DNA from: Arcicella aurantiaca
Lineage (GTDB): Bacteria > Bacteroidota > Bacteroidia > Cytophagales > Spirosomataceae
Reading direction: 5' to 3'
DNA: 64,000 nt
NCBI RefSeq assembly: GCF_003148625.1
Contig: NZ_QGGO01000031.1
Coordinates: forward strand, 1 to 64,000
Shown here piece by piece: positions 10,304-18,428 of the stretch. The notes under the pieces were generated by a model. It made no database searches, was not told where the DNA came from, and worked only from the letters and a program-made list of their open reading frames with translations. Numbering within the stretch: position 1 is the first letter of the stretch; each line of letters starts with the position of its first letter. A program made the translations under genes and the position numbers.

Positions 10304-13300
10304 TTAAAACGAAGAAGTTAAACCTATGGTAATCGTTTTTGAAGGCGGAGTCATTGAGTAATCAATGGCTACTCTGAATGGGTCACCTCCACGCATTGAA
10401 ACCTCTGGATCTTGTCCTTGATAATTAGTCCATGTAAATAAATTTTCTGCCGTCAGATACCCACTTAGGTTCTTGATTTTCAACAAATCATTTACTTTTT
10501 TCGAGAATGTATAACGAACCGTCAAGGTACGGAAACGTACAAACGACGCATCTTCAACGTATCTGCTTGAACCTAACCAGTTATATCCCGTTCCGAATAA
10601 TGCTCTTGGCACATTGGTAACATCTCCTTCTTTTCTCCATCTCGAAAGCACCTCTGTACTTTGGTTATCATAACCGTACATAGCCGTCGTAGCCATTCTT
10701 GTACCGTTTACTACGTCATAGTCAGAACGGAAGTTAAAAAATGCCGTTAGTTTTAATCGTTGTTTGTAAGTAATTGTTCCACCAAAACCACCTGTTAAAG
10801 CAGGGTTACTATTACCCAAATAAACAATATCCATGTAGTTGATATTTCCATCATGATTGATGTCTTCATACATAGCATCTCCAGGTTGAAAAACATAGTC
10901 TGTTGCAGGATAATTAAATCTCATATAAACACCTTGTCCGTCTGGCGTAATGATTGGTTCTCCATTTTTCCCTTTGGCAATTGTTGAATTTTTATCTTTG
11001 TAAACACCTGCGTACTTAAAGCCGTAGAATGAACCAAATGGGTTATTTTCTTGCATATAAGTTTTGTACTCGCCATTGGCAGTGATGTTTCCTCTGGTAC
11101 GTGGGTATAAATCAGAAATTTCACGGATTACGTTGATATTTCTTGACACGTTCATGTTTAAATCCAATTGCCAGTTTTTGGCTTTATACGGAGTAAATCC
11201 TAAGTTGATTTCCCAACCCAAGTTATCCATCGTTCCAACGTTCATGTTTACACTATTGAACCCTGTAAATGATGAAATCTGAAGACCGTTAAAGAATAGA
11301 TTTTCGGTACGGTTGGCGTATAATTCGGCATCAATTGTAATTTTTTTCTTAAACATCGAAAGGTTCAAACCTAAGTTTTTCCCTGTGATAGTCTCCCAAC
11401 GTAAGTTTTTCAATTCCATAGAAGCAGGAACAACTCCAGCTTGTCCTAAATATGACCAACCCAAAGTGGCATAGGTACTAAAGAAGGTATAATCATATTT
11501 TGGAGCATTTCCACTTTGTCCGTAACTGGCTCTTAAACCTAAATTATCTACAAAGTTTTCAAAAGGTCTCATGAAAGGCTCATCAGAAATATTCCATTTT
11601 GCCGATACCGAAGGAAATAATCCATAACGATAAGCAGGACCAAATTTTGAACTACCATCACCTCTGATACCTATATCAATGATATATTTTTCTTTAAAAC
11701 CATAGTGTACGTTCCAAAGCAAACCAATTGAACGAGTTTGATTGATTGATGACGAAAGTGTTGAAGATGTCTGGCGTGCTACGCTGGTAATATCTTGCAA
11801 TAAATCTGAGGCAGTATTGGGTACAGAAGCTTGTTGAGAAATACTTTTTATATCAGAAGTATTCAAAACCCAAAGACTTGTTAATTCATGTTTCGTATTT
11901 TTGATTTTTGGGGTATAAATCAAAGCCGTTTTGGTTGTGATACCAAAAACATCTACGTCTCCATCATAAGCCAAGTTTACATTTGAACTCGTCCAAGTTT
12001 GTCCTGTGGCAATTTGTGGTAAGAAAGACTGACTCTTGGTATTATTAATGTCAAATTGAACGTCAAAAGAAGCCATCAAAACGGCTGGTTTCAAATCATA
12101 CTGTAATTGAAAGTGCGGGATAATTCTTTCAGAAATAATATTATTCTTGGCACTCAAAGCCATCGCCACAGGGTTATAAGTAGCCGTATAACCACCTTGA
12201 ATATTTCTGAATGGAGAGAAATAGTTTGGAGAAATCACACCATATTCATTGTACTCATAAACACTCATATTGGGCATTTTTTTGTACGCAATATTTCTAA
12301 TTTGGTCTGATGTATTATTTGAATTTACATAATTACGGTCATTATCAGAGTGCGTAAACGAAAGGTCAGTTTTGAAACGAATACGGTTTGAAACGTTATA
12401 ATCAAGGTTTATACGAGTATTCAGACGGTCTAAACCTGTTCCAATGGTAGTTCCTTTTTGATTGAAATATCCAAATGAAGCAAAATATTTTGCTTTTTCA
12501 CCACCACCTGTAATCGAAATATTATGGTCTTGGGCATTTCCTAATTGTGTAATTTCCTTTATCCAATCGGTATTATTGCTGTAATTATTGTACCAATATG
12601 GGTCATTGGGGTCGTACTGAAATTCTTTAACAGTTTGCGTATTAAGAGGCACCCCATTTCTATTCATGTATTCTTCTGGAATAAGCATAGAATATTGGTC
12701 ACCCGTAAGCATTGGAATTGCCGAGGGTTGTTTAGAAATCGAACCTTTAAAAGTATAAGTAATTAATGGTTTACCAATACTACCACGCTTTGTATTGATA
12801 ACAACTACCCCATTGGCAGCTCTTGACCCCCACATCGCAGTTGCCGCAGCATCTTTCAAAATGGTGATGTTTTTAATATCGGTCGGAGCAAGATTTAATA
12901 AGGCAGCATAACCCAATTCATCAGCAGTACCGAAGTTAAAGTCTGAAGGAATAGCAGTTTCATAAGGCATACCGTCCACTACTACCATTGGGTCAACGGC
13001 AGAGTTAATTGAAGATGTACCTCTAATTCTGATTTGCATCCCTGCTCCGGGGTCACCAGAACTTGCAGTAATATCCACCCCTGCCAAACGTCCTTGAAGC
13101 ATTTGGTCAATAGATGACCCTTGCATTTCTTCAATTTGCTTAATGTCAATTTTAGAAACTGCCATGGTATTGCTACGGTCTGAGTGCGAAACCAATCCGT
13201 TGTCGTTTCGTTGTGCCGAAACCACAACTTCCTCAATTTCACTATCAGTAGATTCTAACAAAACGGAGATATTTTTTTGTCCGTTTACTGCTATTTTTTG

Positions 13301-13573
13301 CGATTTGTAGCCAATACTTGAAAATGAAAGAAGGTGTACCGTAGAATTCATCCGAATAACAAAATTACCTTCAATATCGGAAGTAACCCCTTTGATGGTA
13401 CGATTGTCTTTGTCGAGTTCTGCAACGGTTGCCCCAATAACGGGCGAATTGTCTTTGGAGTCTATGACTTTTCCTCGAACAATGTTTGTGGGGGCAGGAG
13501 TTTGTGCTACAACATGAAAAGTTTGCATCAAAATTACCCCGATAATCAACAAAAATTTAGTAAATATTTTCAT
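10304..13573 (-). CDS. SusC/RagA family TonB-dependent outer-membrane transporter
   Basis: 1089 residues. The signal peptide ends near VVAQ. A carboxypeptidase-regulatory-like domain follows (about 32-110, VRGKVIDSKDNSPVIGATV), then the linker EIEEVVVSAQRNDNG. The plug carries MLQGRLAGVDITASSGDPG, IRIRGTSSINSAVDPMVVVD and ITILKDAAATAMWGSRAANG, followed by a barrel that ends in an aromatic-containing strand (TITIGLTSSF). This is a standard SusC, partner of SusD 8647-10161. Two SusCD pairs in one gene series suggest import of two oligosaccharide classes, for example RG-I and homogalacturonan fragments. That split is an inference. Confidence 0.96.
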   Translation of the reverse strand: MKIFTKFLLIIGVILMQTFHVVAQTPAPTNIVRGKVIDSKDNSPVIGATVAELDKDNRTIKGVTSDIEGNFVIRMNSTVHLLSFSSIGYKSQKIAVNGQKNISVLLESTDSEIEEVVVSAQRNDNGLVSHSDRSNTMAVSKIDIKQIEEMQGSSIDQMLQGRLAGVDITASSGDPGAGMQIRIRGTSSINSAVDPMVVVDGMPYETAIPSDFNFGTADELGYAALLNLAPTDIKNITILKDAAATAMWGSRAANGVVVINTKRGSIGKPLITYTFKGSISKQPSAIPMLTGDQYSMLIPEEYMNRNGVPLNTQTVKEFQYDPNDPYWYNNYSNNTDWIKEITQLGNAQDHNISITGGGEKAKYFASFGYFNQKGTTIGTGLDRLNTRINLDYNVSNRIRFKTDLSFTHSDNDRNYVNSNNTSDQIRNIAYKKMPNMSVYEYNEYGVISPNYFSPFRNIQGGYTATYNPVAMALSAKNNIISERIIPHFQLQYDLKPAVLMASFDVQFDINNTKSQSFLPQIATGQTWTSSNVNLAYDGDVDVFGITTKTALIYTPKIKNTKHELTSLWVLNTSDIKSISQQASVPNTASDLLQDITSVARQTSSTLSSSINQTRSIGLLWNVHYGFKEKYIIDIGIRGDGSSKFGPAYRYGLFPSVSAKWNISDEPFMRPFENFVDNLGLRASYGQSGNAPKYDYTFFSTYATLGWSYLGQAGVVPASMELKNLRWETITGKNLGLNLSMFKKKITIDAELYANRTENLFFNGLQISSFTGFNSVNMNVGTMDNLGWEINLGFTPYKAKNWQLDLNMNVSRNINVIREISDLYPRTRGNITANGEYKTYMQENNPFGSFYGFKYAGVYKDKNSTIAKGKNGEPIITPDGQGVYMRFNYPATDYVFQPGDAMYEDINHDGNINYMDIVYLGNSNPALTGGFGGTITYKQRLKLTAFFNFRSDYDVVNGTRMATTAMYGYDNQSTEVLSRWRKEGDVTNVPRALFGTGYNWLGSSRYVEDASFVRFRTLTVRYTFSKKVNDLLKIKNLSGYLTAENLFTWTNYQGQDPEVSMRGGDPFRVAIDYSMTPPSKTITIGLTSSF

Positions 13574-13707
13574 TCGCTTAAAGTTTCAATTAACGATTCA
13601 ATATAAAATGTTGATAAGTAAATATCTGAATTGGTAAATAACATTAGACCTTTCGATAAGGCTCTCAGGAGCTTAAAACCTTTTGAACCTTATCTAATAT
13701 CTTCTTA

Positions 13708-15921
13708 TCATGGTTGCAAATAGTTATCTACTAAGTGAATGACTGCACGGTTAGAAAGGTTGTTACTTTTGGCAACATTTACCACCGACTTACGGCTGTT
13801 TCTATCCGTTACTTGCATTGCTCCTACTGAATTGATAACTGTCACTCTAATACCATCACCTGTATTGTCTTTCAATAGAGTTTCCATAGAACCTGATTCT
13901 TTTCCATCAGGAATTAAAGATTTTTTATTCAAAACATGATATGAAATGAAGTTCAAAACTTTTAGTTTATCATCGTTTGTCGTAGGATTAAAATTCGGAG
14001 TTTTCACAGCTCCAGTACCAGTTCCGGGCAATACCCCTGCATTAACTGCTGCTTGAATCGCTGCGTTATCAGGTACGAAAACCGTGTAGAATGACCCAGA
14101 AGCCGTCCCTGTGATTTCGCCTGTTGTGGCATTGTAAGCATTGGCTGAGTTTTTAAGGAATTGCCAAAAGAAGTTAAATGGCGAAGTTGTGGCAGTTCCT
14201 AAGGTTTCAATGTGTTTCCCGATGTTTAATGCGGTAAAATTTAATAATCCATCAGTATAATAAACCTTCCCATTTGAAGCCGATTTTGACCCTAAAATTG
14301 TTAGGGTTTTACTAATATCTGCTAAGCCCGCTGAATAAACTTTATTTTGAGAATATTTGATATATTCACCATTAGAAGCATCTATAATTCCATCTTTATT
14401 TAAGTTGTCTAACTCATTATTTGGCGTAGGAATTACACTGGTTGCTACTATTCTTAATAAGTTGTTTCTGTTAATATCGCCAACGGTACGAGTAGTCGTT
14501 CCCGGAGCAGTATATCCCCATTCATTTTTTGCTCCGTCATAATCATAACCTGCGGTTTTGAAGGCATCGTCACTCATCATGAAAACGGTATAATTGAATT
14601 TAGGATTAAGAATGGTTGGTCTTAAATCCAAATTCAATAAACGGGTCATGATTGAATATTTTGGGTCGAGATAGGCTTTTGCATAAACAGTACTGAAAAC
14701 ATTGGTTTCTTGTACTTTATTTGTTCCGTAGAAAAACCCATTACTCAATATTTTTTTCTCCACAACATTGGCAACTGGGTCAAAGCGTGCTTCTTCTCCA
14801 AATCCATTAAATGAAGATTTGAATTTACTTGGCCACACACCCGAAGACCACAAATGGGCATTTAATAAATCGGCAATAATACTTGAAGGCACAACATCCA
14901 AAGACGCATAGTTTTCAAGAATTACATTTTTGAGGTAAGGTTGTAGCGTTTCATTAGTTGGCACAAAAATACTCCAAGCCTCCTGCTGACCGTCGTTATC
15001 GGCAAACTTGGTAAAGTTTTCGTTATTTGGCCAAAATGTAAGTGCTTGTTTTGAGTATGATTTAATATACACTTGGTCGCTTTTTCCTGTCAAAATCTGA
15101 TATTTTTTGGTTGCCTCTGCATTAGGAATAAAATTGACTGCATATTTTTCCAAAATCTTCTTAAACTCGCTGTATTCGGGTTTATTACGTAGGTATTCTT
15201 CGATAGACGGTTGTGCCGTGAAGACATTATCAACTTCATGAATCATTCCATTTTCAGCAACAATATCTTTAGTTACCACTTTTGAGTCCATTACGTTAAA
15301 TCCTGTATATGGTACACTCGGGTAGAAATAATTGTAGTCTGCCGCCGTTAGTCCTTTGTCAGCAAAATAATTGTCTGTGAAATATGACAGGTATTTATTG
15401 TTGTTATCAGCCGTTGAATAGAAGGTCGAGTTTCTGTTTGACGCAACAGCTTTTACAGATGCTCCATCAAATGTTTGGTCTGTATAAAAACCTGTGTAAT
15501 AAGCCGTTCTTCTTCTGAATGCCTTAGACGGAACCCAGCCAATAGTAGATTGATAATCGTCTAATCTATCTTTATCAAAAGCATTATAAACCAACAAATA
15601 TTGGATTAGCTCACGAGCTTTTGTAGAGTCGATTGTACCGACAGTCAGGTTGTTTTTTTGCAAATACTTTGTAAATGCTTCGTCATTTGGAGCAAACATT
15701 GTCCAGTAACCTGCACTACTTAATGTACGTTGGTAACCACTTTTATCAATTACCTGCAAGAGCGTGTTAAAATTCTTCTTAGCCTGTAATTGTTGATAAA
15801 TGGGCGGTTCTAATCCTTCAGGACGTGCGTATATGTCCAATTCCTCCCGTGTGCAACTCACCAACGAACTGAAAGCCACAAAAAGGATAAAAAATGTACG
15901 CATTGGGTATTGGTGTCTCAT
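13708..15921 (-). CDS. Large fasciclin lipoprotein with about four FAS1 repeats
   Basis: 737 residues. A lipoprotein signal (FSSLVSC, Cys23; an ATG six codons later at 15903 is an equally good start) is followed by roughly four FAS1 units. Their conserved cores are WTMFAPNDEAFTKYL, WSIFVPTNETLQPYL, YTVFMMSDDAFKTAG and YTVFVPDNAAIQAAV, and the protein ends with the FAS1 closing motif VIHLVDNYLQP. It is the promoter-proximal gene of the SusCD/FAS1 series and has no beta tail, unlike the two shorter FAS1 proteins. It may bind glycan or adhere to plant polymer. No catalytic motif is seen. Confidence 0.85.
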   Translation of the reverse strand: MRHQYPMRTFFILFVAFSSLVSCTREELDIYARPEGLEPPIYQQLQAKKNFNTLLQVIDKSGYQRTLSSAGYWTMFAPNDEAFTKYLQKNNLTVGTIDSTKARELIQYLLVYNAFDKDRLDDYQSTIGWVPSKAFRRRTAYYTGFYTDQTFDGASVKAVASNRNSTFYSTADNNNKYLSYFTDNYFADKGLTAADYNYFYPSVPYTGFNVMDSKVVTKDIVAENGMIHEVDNVFTAQPSIEEYLRNKPEYSEFKKILEKYAVNFIPNAEATKKYQILTGKSDQVYIKSYSKQALTFWPNNENFTKFADNDGQQEAWSIFVPTNETLQPYLKNVILENYASLDVVPSSIIADLLNAHLWSSGVWPSKFKSSFNGFGEEARFDPVANVVEKKILSNGFFYGTNKVQETNVFSTVYAKAYLDPKYSIMTRLLNLDLRPTILNPKFNYTVFMMSDDAFKTAGYDYDGAKNEWGYTAPGTTTRTVGDINRNNLLRIVATSVIPTPNNELDNLNKDGIIDASNGEYIKYSQNKVYSAGLADISKTLTILGSKSASNGKVYYTDGLLNFTALNIGKHIETLGTATTSPFNFFWQFLKNSANAYNATTGEITGTASGSFYTVFVPDNAAIQAAVNAGVLPGTGTGAVKTPNFNPTTNDDKLKVLNFISYHVLNKKSLIPDGKESGSMETLLKDNTGDGIRVTVINSVGAMQVTDRNSRKSVVNVAKSNNLSNRAVIHLVDNYLQP

Positions 15922-16072
15922 ACGTTATTGATTGTAATTTTTATAAATTTTCTTCGTTAAGTACAATTTTATTTTGATTATTTTTTTACAACTCCTAATC
16001 AGATTACTGTTTAAGAATTTCACATATAGAGTATGACATAACGTATCAGAATATATTTTGGAATAATTTTGT

Positions 16073-16110
16073 TTAGATTAGACAACTTTTTTAAAAGTTG
16101 TCTAATCTAA
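16073..16110. repeat. Perfect 38-base palindrome
   Basis: Arms of 18 bases (TTAGATTAGACAACTTTT and its exact complement) surround a central TT. A shorter relative with the core TTAGCCAACTTTT occurs at 48488-48516, so this is a dispersed family. It may act as a bidirectional terminator for the enzyme cluster, but the repetition elsewhere also fits a mobile REP-like element. Confidence 0.85.
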
Positions 16111-16234
16111 TTCCAATACGTCATGTCGTTGTCTATATAAGTATTCGTTAAAAAATTAGGCGGTTTGTTGTTGCTATTATTTTAATACTCAACAACTCAA
16201 TTCTAATTCCTACTTGCCACCACAGAATTATGAG

Positions 16235-16280
16235 AAATTCGTAAGGCTTTACTAAGATTTTGGAACAACCTTACGAATTT
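16235..16280. terminator. Inverted repeat after the enzyme cluster
   Basis: Arms AAATTCGTAAGG (16235-16246) and CCTTACGAATTT (16269-16280) pair exactly around a 22-base loop. It lies 57 bases past the stop of the CE12 gene, where a terminator for the minus-strand enzyme series is expected. Confidence 0.5.
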
Positions 16281-16336
16281 TAAAGAGATAACTTTATCAG
16301 CGAAAACTACTAAATTTCTAATTGGTAGCTATTTGT

Positions 16337-17131
16337 TTATTTACTACGCTTTCTAATTTGTCTTGCAGTCAATAAAAACTTGTTGATTTTGCAATCTTTC
16401 AACGTTTTAATTCCTTCTACGACCGTTGCAGCATTGAGTTTTGCCCCTGCAAAATTGGTGTGGGTGTGGTCAATCGGGAAGAAGTCTGCTTTCAATTTTG
16501 CTTCATTCGATAATTCGTATTTTGAAGCAACCATTTCATTCAAATCTACAAAAAATGCTCCTGCTGTTTGGGCTGATTCTGCTGCCCATTTGGTGTAACC
16601 GTCTCTTGGAATTTTTCCTTCTTTCCAAACATTACGTGGCACAGGCGAAAACACAATGGCAGTTGCTCCTTTTTCGTTGGTTTCGGTGATGTATTTTCTC
16701 ATATACCACCCGTAAGAATGCACGATTTCATGCTTTTTAGTAAGCATATTATCAATTTCTTGGGTTTCTTCGCCTGTTCCTTTGATGCTTCCTCTGGCTC
16801 TGGTGGTATCGTTGATTGCACCGCCATCGTTATGCCCAAATTGCATCATGACGTAATCTCCTTTTTTGAGATTTTTCAAAATTTTATCCCAACGTCCTTC
16901 TGTTAAAAATGTACGGCTACTTCTCCCTCCAATGGCATGGTTTTCAATATGGATTTTGGTTGTATCGAAATGTTCGTAAACGATACTTCCCCAACCCCAT
17001 TGTCCGTCTGAGCCTTTTCCAGAACCATTTTTCACCGTAGAATCTCCAATGATATAGAGTGTTGGTTTGGTTTTTTGTTTGGCACTTATTAAGCAAATAC
17101 AGCTTAATACCAAGAAAATATATTTTTTCAT
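16337..17131 (-). CDS. Rhamnogalacturonan acetylesterase, SGNH/CE12 family
   Basis: Secreted enzyme expected to remove acetyl groups from the galacturonic acid of rhamnogalacturonan I, opening it to PL11. The 264-residue protein has a signal peptide (to about residue 18) and the SGNH blocks. These are IIGDSTVKNG with nucleophile Ser31, GGRSSR (about 68-73), FGHND (98-102) and DHTHTN with Asp221 and His224 as the other catalytic residues. Length fits single-domain CE12. It is the last gene of the minus-strand enzyme series, 58 bases after the GH105 gene. Confidence 0.93.
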   Translation of the reverse strand: MKKYIFLVLSCICLISAKQKTKPTLYIIGDSTVKNGSGKGSDGQWGWGSIVYEHFDTTKIHIENHAIGGRSSRTFLTEGRWDKILKNLKKGDYVMMQFGHNDGGAINDTTRARGSIKGTGEETQEIDNMLTKKHEIVHSYGWYMRKYITETNEKGATAIVFSPVPRNVWKEGKIPRDGYTKWAAESAQTAGAFFVDLNEMVASKYELSNEAKLKADFFPIDHTHTNFAGAKLNAATVVEGIKTLKDCKINKFLLTARQIRKRSK

Positions 17132-17140
17132 TTTTGTTTT

Positions 17141-17193
17141 GTAACACAGACTTTAGTCTGTCTATTTTAATTACAGCCTGAAGTCTGTGTTAC
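17141..17193. repeat. Inverted repeat, GTAACACAGACTTTAG family, copy 1
   Basis: Left arm 17141-17161 (begins GTAACACAGACTTTAG) pairs with 17173-17193 at about 19 of 21 positions. The right arm overlaps the stop codon of the GH105 gene. The left arm is identical to the reverse complement of 18387-18407, so the GH105 gene is bracketed by two members of one repeat family. Confidence 0.85.
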
Positions 17194-18338
17194 TTCATTT
17201 TATAAACTTCTGCTCCTGCTAAAAGGAAACATCCTACGCCATAGTCATCAAAATTTGGTACTTTGTCAAATGAAAGTGGTTGACCATCTTTTGGTTCTTT
17301 TCCTGTTCCTTGCACATAGCCCAAAAATCCATTTGGATGCACGCAATCTTTTATCATAGCATTCATGGCTTTGGCAATTATTGGTTTGTACGTTTTTTTA
17401 CTAATCAAACCTTTATTGATTCCCCAAGCCATTCCGTAGGTAAATAGTGCTGTTCCTGTAAGTTCTTTTCCTCCAAAATCAGTTTCGTCCATTAAGCTCA
17501 CATTCCAAAAACCATCTTTTCTTTGTAAAGGCGGTAGAGCTTGCATCATTTCTAAATAAGTCTTCAAATATTCTTCACGATGTGGAGCATTTTTGGGCAT
17601 AATATCTAATACTCGAACCAAAGCAGCAACAACCCAACCATCCCCACGTGACCAATAGCAACTTTTACCCGCTGGCGTTACATAAGGTGGGTCAAAATCT
17701 TTATCTCTATACCAAAGTTTTTCTACTGGATTATACAAACCTTTGTCGCCATGTACATTTTTGGTGTACATATACATTTCGTACATTTTTTCATAATAGC
17801 GATTGTCCTTATAAATTACGCCCAACTGAGCAAAAACAGGCATTGCCATTTGTAGAGCATCAATCCACGACCAATCATCTTTTTTTTCACTATTGACCAT
17901 GAAATCCATGCTCTCTTTAATGTCTTTGATACGCTCTGGTTTTGGGTCAATCATGTACAAGTCAATGTAGGTTTGTCCACAACATTGGTCATCTCCATTT
18001 CTGGTTTTTGTACCGTTTCTAAGTCCCCATTTGTGAGCTTCTCCCCAAGCAACGGCATAATCATAATAGCGTTTTTGCTTATCAACTTTATACAGAGCCA
18101 TTAATCCTTCATAATATACGCCACGAGTCCAAATATTACTTGGACGAGTTTTATCGGCTGCCCAAATAGGTTTACTTACGTCCGACCATTCGGTCATGAA
18201 ATAGTCATTAGCTGCAGTAATTGCTTTTAAAACTTCTTGTTTTTTAGGCATATTTTGTGCATCTGAATTGATGCTTAATGCCATGATAATTAGCCCAATA
18301 CTAAGGGTTTTGAAATACATATATATTTGTTTGTTCAT
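17190..18338 (-). CDS. Unsaturated rhamnogalacturonyl hydrolase, GH105 family
   Basis: Removes the 4,5-unsaturated galacturonic acid left on oligosaccharide ends by pectic lyases. The 382-residue protein has a signal peptide ending near SDAQ, then an (alpha/alpha)6-barrel. Family marks are NIWTRGVYYEGLMALY, GDDQCCGQTYIDLY, WSWIDALQMAMPVFAQLG (Asp160 at the place of the catalytic acid in YteR-type enzymes) and WSRGDGWVVAALVRVL. The signal implies periplasmic action on imported oligomers. It sits between CE12 and PL11 genes, matching the RG-I degradation logic. Confidence 0.93.
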   Translation of the reverse strand: MNKQIYMYFKTLSIGLIIMALSINSDAQNMPKKQEVLKAITAANDYFMTEWSDVSKPIWAADKTRPSNIWTRGVYYEGLMALYKVDKQKRYYDYAVAWGEAHKWGLRNGTKTRNGDDQCCGQTYIDLYMIDPKPERIKDIKESMDFMVNSEKKDDWSWIDALQMAMPVFAQLGVIYKDNRYYEKMYEMYMYTKNVHGDKGLYNPVEKLWYRDKDFDPPYVTPAGKSCYWSRGDGWVVAALVRVLDIMPKNAPHREEYLKTYLEMMQALPPLQRKDGFWNVSLMDETDFGGKELTGTALFTYGMAWGINKGLISKKTYKPIIAKAMNAMIKDCVHPNGFLGYVQGTGKEPKDGQPLSFDKVPNFDDYGVGCFLLAGAEVYKMK

Positions 18339-18361
18339 ATTCTTAAATGGTCATTTATTTT

Positions 18362-18407
18362 GTAACACAGGCTTTAATATTGATTTACAGACTAAAGTCT
18401 GTGTTAC
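18362..18407. repeat. Inverted repeat, GTAACACAGACTTTAG family, copy 2
   Basis: Arms 18362-18382 and 18387-18407. The right arm is the exact complement of the left arm of copy 1 at 17141-17161. It lies between PL11 and GH105. It may be a dispersed palindrome or an mRNA processing/stability hairpin. Confidence 0.85.
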
Positions 18408-18428
18408 AAAAAACGTCACCTCAATAAT

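Larger units (their letters stand above)
15922..16336. other. Intergenic region with two hairpin-forming repeats
   Basis: This 415-base gap separates the enzyme genes from the SusCD series, both on the minus strand. It should hold the SusCD promoter near 15930-16060, but I see no clear minus-strand TAnnTTTG box. It contains two inverted repeats (16073-16110 and 16235-16280, listed separately), probably marking the end of the upstream enzyme transcript. No credible small gene is seen. Confidence 0.6.
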
